A stretch of DNA of 64,000 nt from Pseudisothecium myosuroides (lineage: Eukaryota; Streptophyta; Bryopsida; Hypnales; Lembophyllaceae). Under the pieces are notes generated by a model. The model worked only from the letters and a program-made list of their open reading frames with translations, ran no database searches and was not told the DNA's origin. The stretch spans positions 18,377,452-18,441,451 of the forward strand of contig OX637294.1 of NCBI GenBank assembly GCA_951799445.1, read 5' to 3'. Each line of letters opens with the position of its first letter. Position 1 is the stretch's first letter. Below are positions 38,600-49,657 of this stretch, piece by piece. The position numbers and the translations under genes are program-made.

Positions 38600-40360
38600 A
38601 AAAATATTAAAAAAATATTAAAAATATTAAAAAATTAAAAATATATATATATTATAAAAATATTTAAATAATTAAATAATTAAATAATAATTTTTCAGAA
38701 ATAACAATGTGATATGGTACCATTTAGGCCACATCAGATCTGAAAATTCTGTAATTTTGTATTTTTTTAATATTTATTTTTAAAAATATTTTTTAAATAA
38801 TTTAATTGAACATTCTTGCGCTATTCTGGCCCTACAATTAGCTGGCTGAACAAAAAGAAGATTTTTTTTTTTTTTTGGCTTGCGTTCTCAACCGTTCCCT
38901 TATTGTCCGGAACTTGCAACCCGTTGCAGGGCTCTTTTTTTTCCTATACAAGACCTCCCCTTTTCACACAAAATTACAAGGATGAATAGTTGCATTTCTG
39001 TCCTATACAAAAGGATTTCTGTAATTCATCAATCCAAAAATGGCTGTAGCGTTGTTTATGGGTTAACTAAGAATAGTACAAAAGAAACACAACACCAAAC
39101 TCTATTAGACTCCAGTTTTGGTGCTCCACGGAATTTTGTCTTGTATTAATCTCAAACTCCAGCTCTTGGTTCTGCATTGCACACACTTTACAATTAACTA
39201 ACAAATTACATAGCTCAAATAGATTAAAAGAATTAAAAATAACAAAAAATAGTCTTCCTTATCTTATAGTTGATTGCTACATTGGCAATATGTAAACATC
39301 TAATTTTTTTATGTTCATCAAATGGTTCAACTATTAATCCTTCAAGGTACATGAGCCCAATTTTGGATTCAACATGGTGTTTTTGTATACTTGATATAGA
39401 AGGGTTTTTTGAATTGAGGTTTATAATATAATAGTGACAAATCTTTATATTCATGCTGAATTGCATCAGTGACACATTGTTCTCCCAATTGAAAACTTTC
39501 TAATTTCTAAAGTAGTTATGAATTATACTAGCTTGGTGTTGTATCTAAGCACGATAAAGTTTGGATATTAAAATGACATTCAAATGAAAGATGCTAACTG
39601 TTGAAATATCATTGCAATAGTGTAGGCCTTGCCATATTTTAGTACATAATTTTTATTCTAGGGATCAATTATGGTTATGTATATATACTTCCGCTCAAAT
39701 ATTTAAAGTTTAAGCCATTCAAACGTTGGATGGCAAAGATAAGCTGCTCTCACATTAATAAAATGATCTTATCTACATTACTCAAGAATGTTATGTAATT
39801 TTGCGAAAGATAAAAAAATCCAAATTATAATAGGATAATGAACTTAAAGGATACATTTTTAGTGCGGGAAGATTTGAACATCAAGAGGGACAAAATAACC
39901 CTAGTAAGATCTGAGGGTCAAACCAATCTTGCAACACTCCTTGCAATCTTGAAGGGCTACTACAATTACCAAATTTGAAAAAAATATAAGTACTTGTTGA
40001 TTCATGACTTGAAGGAAATAACTATTATGATTATTGATGCTAACTTTCAACAAGCACTTTTGATTTTAAACAAATTTATGAATATAATGAACTTTGGATA
40101 TATTAATTTAATAGTTTAATAATGAATAAATTCATAAAAAATATTGATTAAATTATTATGAATTTGGCTTCATAAATTTGTATAGAAAGAAATTTGATTT
40201 TCATTCATTAATGTGCTTAAACTATTTCACTCACAACAACTCAAACTAATATCAAAATTTAGATGTCTCAATTACTTTCAAATGTTAAAAAATATTGATA
40301 AACAATGATTGTTTGTTTTAAATGTAGAATTTTAGATTCTAGCACTATTACAAGAGAATT
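38600..40360. other. AT-rich, no recognisable feature
   Basis: Simple A/T stretches at 38600-38800 and short meaningless frames. No boundaries of elements seen. Confidence 0.45.
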
Positions 40361-40363
40361 ATA

Positions 40364-40552
40364 CACTACAAGAGAAAGGGGTGTTTTAAGTAGTGTCCTA
40401 GACATCACGTCTTTTAAGTAACGTCTTTTAAGTAAGTTTTTAAGTAAAATTTTACTAAAAAGACAATCTTTTTAGTAAAATTTTACTTAAAAACTTACTT
40501 AAAAGACGTAATGTCTAGAACACTACTTAAAACACCCCTTTCTCTTGTAGTG
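40364..40552. mobile_element. CACTA-type foldback MITE, copy 2 (189 bp)
   Basis: Starts CACTACAAGAGAAAGGGGTG, ends CACCCCTTTCTCTTGTAGTG, almost fully palindromic, with 3-bp duplication ATA (40361-40363 and 40553-40555). Over 90 percent alike by eye to the copy at 10072. The CACTACAAGA end is the classic plant CACTA terminus. Confidence 0.9.
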
Positions 40553-41037
40553 ATATCTGCCAAATATTTCATGTTGATATCCAAAAATCAAATTGATTTT
40601 ACTTTTGTATAACAATATCATTCATTTTTACCTTTCCAATGATCCCACATCATGTTTTAGTGAATCAAGGATTTTGTTGGATGCCAAAATCTTTTTATAT
40701 GGAAATCCAATTTATACATATCACAGTCACAAAACTAGACTATTACGATTTGTTTGTCTAATCAATGCAACATTTCCTCTAGAAGGTAACAATTTCAAAC
40801 TCTTTTGTGATACATGCCTTTATTTTAAATTCTGTAAACATTTTCTTAAAGATTTCTTGATATTGGAAACATTGAACCTTTTCACACAAACTATTTCATA
40901 TAGTCTATAGATGATAAATTTTTTAATTAGATGACATTCATTCTTGGAATACTTCATATGTTTGTCCTCTAACTATTCCATACGGATTGGAAGTTGAGGA
41001 ATTCACTATTTTGAAGAAGTCAAACAAAATTCTTTAG

Positions 41038-42030
41038 ATTATCATTGCTTGTGTAAGTTGTGGTCTGGTTGTTCTTTTTATCATGGGATTTTTTGTGATC
41101 CAAAAGCTCAAGAAAAAATTTAATTGCTTCATAAAATTCAAAGTAGTAAGTTTGATGAATAAATATATTTGATGTTATCAAAGCCTATTATAATTTTCCT
41201 TAAAGTGATTTTCAAATATGTGTTGTATTTTAAAAAAAATTGTTGTATTTTGTAAAATTTGATAAAAGGGATGTGAAGCCTAATCTTTATTCATTTAGTG
41301 AGTTGAAAGTTGCTACCCAAAATTTTCATATTGGGATGAGGTGGATTTGGTGTAGTATACATTATACAAGGTATATTTCTAACTTGATTTTAAGATCCTA
41401 CTTTAGGCATAAGCTTATTGATTATTAGTACAATACTAATTTAGTTCAATTCCATTTCATGTTCACTTGGTTTTAGATTTGAAATCAATATTCCTTTTTT
41501 GTTGTCATCCTTGCAAATCTACAATTCTACCATAATAATAAATAATCATAATTTGTAGTAGGGATTAATGTTGATTTTTGAAATCAAAACCTCATGTTCA
41601 GAATTAGGGTACATACCGGGGAGTCCTTCCAAATGGAAACCATGTGGTAGTGAAGAAATTGACCAAATTAAATATGGAGCAAAGAATCTACAATTTCCTT
41701 AATGAAATTATTGTTGTGTCAAATATAAAGCATCTCATCTTGGTACATCTTGAAAGGATGTTGCACAAGAGAAAACCAACAAATTTTGGTTCATGAGTTT
41801 GTAGAAAATAAGAACCTTGAAGATGCCTTGTAGGAAGATTCAAGAAGCGGCGGACATCTTGATTGACCAACTCAATTCAATATCATTTTGAATATTGCTA
41901 GAGGTTTAGTTTATCTTCATGAAGGTGTCCAACCACAAATTTTTTATCAAGACATCAAAGGCGAAAATATCCTCGTTGACAAATATTGCAATCCCAAGAT
42001 TGCACGGACATTAGTTTAAGACTCTTTTTT
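41038..42030 (+). pseudogene. Receptor-like kinase pseudogene
   Basis: Pieces of a plant receptor kinase lie in order. A transmembrane helix with a basic stop (41038-41130: CGLVVLFIMGFFVIQKLKKK) is followed by the juxtamembrane motif SFSELKVATQNF (41290-41330) and, one frame over, a glycine loop LG*GGFGVVY with a stop replacing the usual acid. Next come LPNGNHVVVKKLT with the ATP-binding Lys (about 41622-41660), LVHEFVENKNLEDAL (about 41785-41830), and ARGLVYLHEG with a degraded catalytic loop YQDIKGENILVD (about 41895-41985). Frameshift, several stops and loss of the HRD His and DFG region make it inactive. Most like the plant RLK/Pelle kinases with extracellular LRR/malectin or Cys-rich domains; the ectodomain is not recognisable. 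Confidence 0.85.
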
Positions 42031-42725
42031 CCATCATTTGATGATATAAAAACTCACATGAGTGTATCCATAGTAATTGGAACCAAGTAAGGCAATACGG
42101 TAATACCTAAGTGCCCAAGCCATTCCAAGTGTATTTTTCTTATGAAAAAACAGTATAGACTTATAGTTATCCCCAACAAAGTAAGTTGATTTTTTTTCAA
42201 AATCTAACGGTGAAGTGTTTAAAGAGCTTGCTTATTAGTATGCATACCAATTTTGAGTGCAAAATTACATAGGAGTTGTGAGATTATAACTAGAGAAATG
42301 TATGTATCCTATTTTTAGTATACTGCCTCTCTCCATAATGTTTCAGAAATTTGCATACAAAAGTTTTTTGGGATTGGAGGTGACATGAACAACTACAGAT
42401 AGTGTTAGCACACTATAATGCACTTTCTAAAAAACTGAATTTCACATGAAAAGCTATCAAATTCATTACACAATTGTTGAAATGCAATTGTTGAAATGCA
42501 TTTTTATTATAAGTAGAAATTACAAATAAATTCAAATCAACACTTGCATGTTTAAATCTTTAACAATGAAAATAATGAAAACACTTTACTCTTTCCATTT
42601 AGATGAGTGGTCCCCATATAGAACTATGCTCAGCACAAACAGTGGTCCTGCCGTTCAAAATCAGACCTTGATTTTGAATTCTCAGGGGGCGCAAATGGCT
42701 ACCAAATCCTTCCGGACTCAAAGTC

Positions 42726-43880
42726 TATGTTGCAATCTATCTATGAGGAACCCCAAAGAATGAATTGCATTGTATGATCTGCCATGCGGGAGCACAGGTT
42801 AGGACTCTTCCATGAGGCATCACGTACTGCCCAGATTATGTCGAAAAACAAACTCTACGATCTCATGCAGCGACGCCATTGTCTCTCCCGAGCAGAAACA
42901 GTGATGCAAATGAGATCAAAATCCACCCAGGAGAGCAGTGTTCGGGCTCAGAGGTTGCTTCACATTGAATAAGGAAGATAACATCCGAGCTACGAAGGCA
43001 TATGCGATACAAGTGTGAGGAAGGTTGAAGTCCTGACCTAATCTGTACTGTACAAGGCTAGCACGATCTCATGTTCTATGTTACAATCTGCTTATCAGGA
43101 AACCCAAAGAATGAATTGGATTGCATGCTCGGATCACAAATAAAGGTCGCTTCCATCACTGCCAAAATTGTGTCGAAATCAACTCTACAATCTCATGCCA
43201 CTCCGTTGTCTCTCCCGAGAAGAAACAGTGACGCAAATGAGATCAAAATCCCCCCAGAAGAGCAGTGTTCGGGTTCAGAGGTTGCTTCACATTGAATGGG
43301 GAAAATTAACATCCGAGCAACGAAGGCATATGCTATACAAGTACGAGGAAGGTTGAATTCCTGACCAAATCTGTACAGTAGAAGGCTAGCACATTCTCAT
43401 GTTCTATATTACAATCTGCCTACCAGGAAACCAAAAGAATGAATTGGATTGCATGCTCGGATAACAAATGAAGGGTCGCTTCCATCACTGCCAAAATTGG
43501 GTCGAAATCAACTCTACAATCTCATGCCACTCCGTTGTCTCTCCCGAGCAGAAACAGTGACGCAAATGAGATCAAAATCCCCCCAGAAGGGGAGTGTTCG
43601 GGTTCAGAGGTTGCTTCACATTGAATGGGGGAAATAACATCCGAGCTGCGAAGGCATATGCCATACAAGTACGAGGAAGGTTGAATTCCTGACCAAATCT
43701 GTACAAGGCTTGCACAATCTCGTGTTCTATGTTATGTTACAATCTGCCTACCAGGAACCCAAAAGAATGAATTGGATTGCATGCTCGGATCACAAATAAA
43801 GGTCGCTTCCATCACTGCCAAAATTGTGTCGAATCAACTCTACAATCTCATGCCACTCGGTCTTCTCTCACAAGCAAAAC
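42726..43880. repeat. ~330-350-bp tandem array, four units
   Basis: Units begin near 42726, 43078, 43405 and 43733 with TRTTACAATCTGCCTACCAGG, and contain AACTCTACAATCTCATGCC and GAGGTTGCTTCACATTGAAT. The last unit is truncated and abuts the 3' end of the gene at 43903. Plus-strand frames in it repeat the same peptide and are probably fortuitous. Confidence 0.9.
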
Positions 43881-43902
43881 AGGAGTCCAAAGTAGGGTGG
43901 GT

Positions 43903-44883
43903 TTAAGGCTCCGAATCGTCGACGACCATGGAGAGCGGCAGCGGAGGTCGCAAAACGAGATACAGCGCAGGGCCAAGGTAAGGCACCAGCGCCAGTGGCA
44001 GCAACCACGCTCCTTTGTCCAGCCATCTCCGCGTTGCCATGTCGTTGTACACCCAGAACGGCGCCAACGTGCTCAACGCCAAGAAATCGACGCTCATGAC
44101 GTGAATGAATTTGCTCTCCCTCACATACTGCCACATCTCCGTCCACTGCTCTGCTCCTGCAAGTGCAGCCGTGACACCCAATCCCACTCCCGAAAGCAGA
44201 GCTAAATACGCAACCAGCTTATTCTCCAACACGTTCAGTGGAAACTTGTTGAGCTCTTCGTTCGTCAATTTCGGAGGCGGAGGTTGCCAGAGTCCGAAAT
44301 AGGGCAAGAGAGCAAAAGCGCCGACTGCAAACGACAGCACCAAGAACGGCCACGCCGGCACGCCTCCTTTCTTGTTCCGCGCGGACGGCAAAAGGAGACA
44401 AGAGTACACCAGGGGCCAGAGACCCATGATGTAAAACTCGCAGAAGAGGATGGTGTTGATGACGAAGCCGTCGTTGGAGCGGAACCCTACCAGCTTCTCG
44501 ATGAAGTACTGGTCGCGGTAGGGGGTTTGTGCAGGAGCCAGAACGGCGGCGTAGAAGATGAGAGCGCCGTAGAAGGCGAACACGAGGGCGCTGGAAATCC
44601 AGCCGACCGCTTCCCCGCCTCCGCCGTTGCCGCCGCCACCGCCATCGCCGTTGCTGTTGCCGCCATTGCTACCTCCGATTTCGCTCTCAAGCTTTGATTC
44701 GACCGTTTCGGAGGTTTCACTCGTCACTGCGCGAGAAACTGCGAATTCTCTGGAACCTCTCCATCGCAATGCCAAGGGAGTCAAGCTCAAAAAGGACGAC
44801 CTCGAAAGCGAATGCGAATTCCCGAAGGTTTGTGAGTTGCCAAGGGTTTCAACTCTCGGGATTGTAAACCGCATTACAGACAT
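43903..44883 (-). CDS. Plastid-targeted six-helix membrane protein, conserved, function unknown
   Basis: Single-exon gene of 326 residues. I chose ATG at 44883 because the following 55 residues are rich in Ser, Arg and hydroxylated residues with almost no acids, typical of a transit peptide. The frame is open 270 bases further upstream but reads as unrelated hydrophobic sequence. A Gly/Asn-rich linker precedes about six membrane helices: around VGWISSALVFAFYGAL, FCEFYIMGLWPLVYSCLLLP, WPFLVLSFAVGAFALLPYFG, LALLSGVGLGVTAALAG, MSVDFLALSTLAPFWVY and LLPLALVPYLGPALYLVL. From memory, motifs such as RSNDGFVIN, ESKFIH and PFWVYNDM are shared with uncharacterised plant plastid proteins that have cyanobacterial relatives. 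Likely in the envelope or thylakoid; no function assigned. Divergent from the gene at 45693. Confidence 0.85.
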   Translation of the reverse strand: MSVMRFTIPRVETLGNSQTFGNSHSLSRSSFLSLTPLALRWRGSREFAVSRAVTSETSETVESKLESEIGGSNGGNSNGDGGGGGNGGGGEAVGWISSALVFAFYGALIFYAAVLAPAQTPYRDQYFIEKLVGFRSNDGFVINTILFCEFYIMGLWPLVYSCLLLPSARNKKGGVPAWPFLVLSFAVGAFALLPYFGLWQPPPPKLTNEELNKFPLNVLENKLVAYLALLSGVGLGVTAALAGAEQWTEMWQYVRESKFIHVMSVDFLALSTLAPFWVYNDMATRRWLDKGAWLLPLALVPYLGPALYLVLRPPLPLSMVVDDSEP

Positions 44884-45692
44884 CCTCCCCTTGAGAAAAA
44901 ACACATGATTGCGAGCTGGAAGAAACGGAACTGCTGCGGTTGCCACCATTGCCACGGTAGGCGTCGCCGTCGCCGCGTTTTCTATCAGTAAGTTAAAACC
45001 AGTGCAAGTCGCAACAGCGAAGACTCCTATTGCCACATCATTCCTCAAAGCTGGATGCTCGCAAAGCAATCCCCTTAAAACCTTAAACCCTGCGAGCGAT
45101 ACTGGAACCAGCAATACCAGACAAGTGAAGAATTGGACATTCAAAAATTGCACATCGGTAGTGAGAAGAGCTTCAAAACATGAAAAGAATTGATTTCTTC
45201 AATTGGGGATCCGCAATTGTTGTAAGAATCGCCACCTGCGAGATGGTGAGGCTGCATTCGAGACAGCAGGGGCGATTCCGGGGAGGCCATCATAGGATAA
45301 GGCAGGGGATGAATGCTCCTCCTTTTTCATTCATTTAGTGATTGCTCATCCGGTTCCATGGATGGGCACACGCTTAGGTTTCCGAAAAATTCAGTGAATC
45401 ACAAAAGCTCCGGAGCTTCCAATCCAGTCCAATTCCAGCTCATCAATCAAGCGCTTGTTTTTCTCTCAAAATTTTCTGTACCCACACAAGGTCTCGAGAG
45501 TTTGGTGACAATGGTGAGGGTTTTAGTTGAGAATTTTGCTTACGATTGCTTCTAACTTATCGTTATGGGGAAATTTTGCTTCGCAGTCGTTTAGGTTTTG
45601 GTAGTTTCTTTTGAATTTTTTTGTGCCATGTTGCTTTGTCTCTCTTGTTCAAGTGCAACCAAGCAAGAGCAAGGCCAAGGCGCTGCCCCACC

Positions 45693-47023
45693 ATGTCGTC
45701 AACCTCCCTCGCCCTAACCAGCTTCAGCTTCCTGGGTGCGCCACTCCGAGTGCCGCTGCTAAACTTTCCTCCCTGCCTCTCCCCTCCCAGCCAATTCCGC
45801 CTTTCTATTCGCCCCTCTCGCCCCCCTCTTGTGCAATGCGCCGCCTCTCGCCGCCGTTCGAACCGGAGCTCCAGCAAGGGAAGGAGGAGGGCACGCGGGG
45901 AGACCACCGTGGTCGAAGACGAGGTGTATTCTATCGACGATGGCTGGAAAATTCATCTGGATTCCACAGAGAAGATGCTGCAAGTAGCTGGTGTACAGGT
46001 TCCTGTGCGTTTGCAGCAGCAACTAGAGCAGGAGAGACAGGCTCAGGCTGTGGAAGCAAGAGCACATCGAGGTCCGGTTGCGAGTAAAGTGGAGGATGGA
46101 CCCAGGCTCACTCACAAGTTGTTAAGGGTAATGGCAGGAAGAGCGGGCGGCAGAAAATTGGCATCACCAGCAGACTTGAATGTGCGGCCGATGATGGAAG
46201 TGGTTCGTGGGGCAGTTTTCAACATCTTACAGGTAGACTTCGAGGCATGAATTCTTCGCCTCTTCAATCAAGCATTGCTTAAATTGTGAAATTTAACCTG
46301 CTATGATGTTGTATGGTTTTGTGTTTTAGGCACTAGGTGGGTGTTCAGCACACCTGCCACCTGGTCGGTGGTTGGATCTTTACAGCGGTACAGGATCTGT
46401 TGGGATCGAGGCACTCAGCAGGGGCTGCGAAGCGGTATGTATGTTCTTTCTACTTATGCGGTTTGGCAACTTGCACCTGACATATAGAGATTTTATCTCG
46501 AGTATTTTTTGTTTCCGACATCACTTGAACTTGTGCCTGGTGTAATAGTTCGTGGACGTTGCTCAAGAGAGGTCTCTTCAATTGTAATTGAAGTATACGC
46601 TTCGAATTTCTTGGTTTCGTTCTTGTGTAGGCACATTTTGTGGAGATGGATCCTTGGGTTGTTGCTGAAGTACTGGACCCCAATTTAGCAGTGACCGGCT
46701 TTCAAAGCCAAGCAGTTGTGCATATCTCCCCTGTCGAATCCTTGCTGGAGCAGGCAGCGGAGCATGGTGCTGGCATACTTGGGGGCCAATTCGACTACAT
46801 AAGTGTAACACCTCCTTATGAAGCAGTCGTCTTTTCAACACTCATGCAGCAACTTTCCAGTTCTCCACTTCTCAAGCATGATACATGTATTGTGGTGGAG
46901 TATCCAATAAAGTCCAAGCGAGAGATGCCTGAAACATGTGGATCGCTTGTGAAGATTAAAGATAGGCGATACGGTCGAACTTACGTGGCCATATATGGAC
47001 CTTTATGGGCTAAAGATGATTGA
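45693..47023 (+). CDS. Plastid RsmD-type 16S rRNA (guanine-N2)-methyltransferase
   Basis: Three exons: 45693-46232, 46330-46434, 46631-47023, GT-AG, all phase 0, giving 345 residues. The start MSSTSLALTSFSF opens a Ser/Arg/Pro-rich presumptive transit peptide of about 60 residues. Then come a coiled, charged stretch and the methyltransferase: VRPMMEVVRGAVFNIL (RsmD-family N-terminal motif), DLYSGTGSVGIEALSRG (SAM motif I), FVEMDPW (motif II acidic residue), SVTPPYEAV (motif IV) and DRRYGRTYVAIYG near the C-terminus. Bacterial RsmD has DPPY at motif IV; here it is TPPY, as I recall for plant homologues. Expected to methylate plastid small-subunit rRNA at the position equivalent to G966. Divergent from the 43903 gene, about 0.8 kb apart. 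Confidence 0.93.
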
Positions 47024-48850
47024 AGACTTCCAGCTTCGATGCTTCCAGTCGCTTTACCATGAACAGCCTCAACCAGTAACGATATCATGTGTTTTTGTCA
47101 AATTTAGGTCGAGCATGACGACGCTTACACTGGGACCATCTAGACTTTTTGCAGGTGCTGCGGCATTGACCTCGTTTGGAGTTCTACAGACGCAAGGGCT
47201 TTCGATACAATGTTATAGAGTTTCTTCGAGTTCCCCTTTCAGCAAGTTTCAAGCTGAAGCTCATTCACTTGAGGGTTTCGGTTTCAGTGGATTATCTTAA
47301 TGAATCACAAAAGCTTGTGAGGGGGCAGTTTATTGATCATCAAGGCGTCAAGATTCTTCACTAAACAAGATAATTCAATAAGTGCTTGCAAGAGTTTGAA
47401 TAGTGTGAGACCTGTGGCACTAATTTGGATAATGTCTGATGAATGAGATCTGACGCTAACCGTTGGATCCAGATGAGAGTTGCATGTGACTTGGACGAGA
47501 TTGAGATGAAAGTCACAATATATGAGAGAGTATGAAAATAGTATGGACCACGATGTATTGAATTTTATCCAAAAGGCTCTGAGCTATCATATTAGTGCGC
47601 CTCACAGATGTGCGTAAGTCCAGAACTAGTGGACTTAGCGTTATTATTGTAGGGCGCAGTAATTTAATTAACTCGAGTAGCAAGCCAGTTTCTACCAAAA
47701 GACATACCAACAATCATGTGATAATTTCACCACTGTAGAGGTGTAACACGACAAATGCAGATCAAGTACTGAGTTTTGCTTTGAGTCTGTCAGTTGGGCC
47801 ATGTTTCAAATCGAAACCGTGGCGCACTACTCTCTCCATTCCCTACCACCTCAGTCATGTGGAAATGGTTTTAAAGTAAATAAAATAAAATAAAATGCTT
47901 CAGTCTCAAATGCTGCTGTGTCTGGACGACATTGGTGTGAAGTTTACATCTCATTAATGTGAAGTTTACATTGGTGGTTCGGAGTTCGTGGGTCGCAGAG
48001 TCGTTGCAGCGTCAGGAGAACGTCTGGCGAAGGAAAATCTTTCCAAGGAGAAAAACCTTTTAATCCCTGACGGTGGTTTGCCAGTATTCGGCGTTAGGGA
48101 AGCACTCTCTATCGGCTGTTGTGGTCTCTGCCCGTTTGACCTAGAATCACAAGCACCAGGAATGTTACACCACTTCTATGACAACTTGCAAGCACTAGCA
48201 TTCGGTCTCACACTCTAGCTGCTTATGTAGCTCACAATCTAACTAACAATCCACAAATCTTTATGAGTCTTATCTCGGGTGGGGATCTTTATTATTATCC
48301 AATCACTTCATTTTGAATCAAATGGTTTCATGACGATGCTATTCTCACTCTTAGGCTTCAATGACAAGTCATGATAACCTCATTACTGAAACCAAGTACT
48401 AAGTAGGCATAAGAATTGTGTATTGAAAAAACTGACTAGATTATTGACTTGACTGATAATCACCGGGAAGATTGACTAGATTAGCGCCGGGGCTATAAGC
48501 GCTAAAAATGATTGGATGGGGACTGAGGCATTTGTGAAAATGGAGCACACTAGAATTATTCGATGATAAACTTGAATTCATACTATTTAGCGTACTTAAA
48601 GCAAGAGCAAAAGAGATTAGCCCTTCTCCCCAAACCTGTGTACATAGACGAAAGAGTCTAAATCCCACAATCCTCCTAGATTTAGCTGACAAATGGGAAA
48701 TTTCGTTAAAATGGCACCGTTTTCCAGACACCATTTTAACATTCATTTCCTTCTTTAGCTCTAAAGTCTAAGATTGGTATAGATTTCAGAATGCACGGTC
48801 TAAACGTAAAAGTGCCAAGTTTGTGGAATACCGCCATTTTAACGAAATTT
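47024..48850. other. Intergenic, no supported gene
   Basis: Probably contains the 3' UTR of the methyltransferase. An AG-preceded open stretch at 47107-47150 and the frame at 47176-47364 could be alternative 3' exons but show no family. A short repeat GTGAAGTTTACAT occurs near 47938 and 47960. Confidence 0.4.
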
Positions 48851-48852
48851 GG

Positions 48853-49230
48853 TTACAACTCAGGAAAAAACCAAATGAATCCAGATGATGAGATGAGTGA
48901 AGGACAGAAGACCCACATGTTCCGAGACCTGGAGGAGCCATACCGCAGCACCGACTCCTTCTTGTACTTATTCTCAATGTCATTCCAAACAATGGTGATT
49001 TTCTCATTGTCCACGAGCTCATCGCTGCTGAAGTTCACCACAGGAGAGTTCCCCACAACCACCCAATGTTGCAGGTATGTATCACTGGAGCCTCGCACCA
49101 ATTTGTAGGAGTCCCCAGGGCAGAGGGAAGTGAGCAGAGTGTGTACACCGGAAGAACTCTCAGATCTGACCTCAAACAGGGAGGCTGTTCCGTTCTTCAG
49201 TGTGGTACTATGTCTCGCCATGATCCTCAA
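48853..49230 (-). CDS. Small DUF7748-like protein
   Basis: Single open frame of 125 residues from ATG at 49230 (a second ATG is at 49221). The composition and alternating hydrophobic pattern suggest a small beta-rich fold: TLKNGTASLFEVRS, a TSLCPGDSYKLV turn, SDTYLQHWVVVGN, VNFSSDELVDNEKITIVW. This layout (ligand-free head, L.PG, Y..Y/W, SSD.) resembles, from memory, compact DUF7748 proteins expanded in mosses and lycophytes. No signal peptide or membrane helix. The last ~25 residues look less conserved and could be read-through of a splice site. No partner exon found. Confidence 0.5.
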   Translation of the reverse strand: MRIMARHSTTLKNGTASLFEVRSESSSGVHTLLTSLCPGDSYKLVRGSSDTYLQHWVVVGNSPVVNFSSDELVDNEKITIVWNDIENKYKKESVLRYGSSRSRNMWVFCPSLISSSGFIWFFPEL

Positions 49231-49657
49231 ACTTGGTCAACGTTAAACAATTTTAAAAAACAAGCAGCTATACGCTACGAGCGCCTCTGGTTTACTTTAG
49301 TACAGGCCTGATTCTCAAGTAGCAAACTACTGAAACTTTTTTAAAACTCACTACCGATTTCAAATTGTCAATGGATATAAGGGCTCCTCTCCTTTGCTCA
49401 AGAGCCAACAAATGTCCTGGCTTTTCAAGCAGAGTTTTGAAGCAGTGGGTGCAGAATTAGTTTAATAAGCAGGTAAGTTATAAGAGGTTCTGGCACACTA
49501 TAAAGCACTGGTTCACTTTTTTTCGCAACGAATGTACTCTACTTCCTCACATTCACTGCAGGTGTAGCTTTTCCGGGAGCTTTTCTCCATGCAAGGCCTC
49601 CTTGCCTTCAGTGCAACTTAGAGCCAGAAAATGTTGGGAAGCGGTGTGGGTGCAGGA

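Noticed and set aside
43168..43637. Repeated peptide (CLSRAETVTQMRSKSPQ) as a gene family
   Set aside because: It is produced by the tandem DNA array; frames are short, lack splice context and shift between units.
44284..44697. Plus-strand frames opposite the plastid membrane protein
   Set aside because: They are shadows of a GC-rich coding exon on the minus strand; no membrane or domain pattern of their own.
47107..47364. Fourth exon of the methyltransferase
   Set aside because: The conserved C-terminus is followed directly by a stop at 47021-47023, and the later frame has no homology I recognise.
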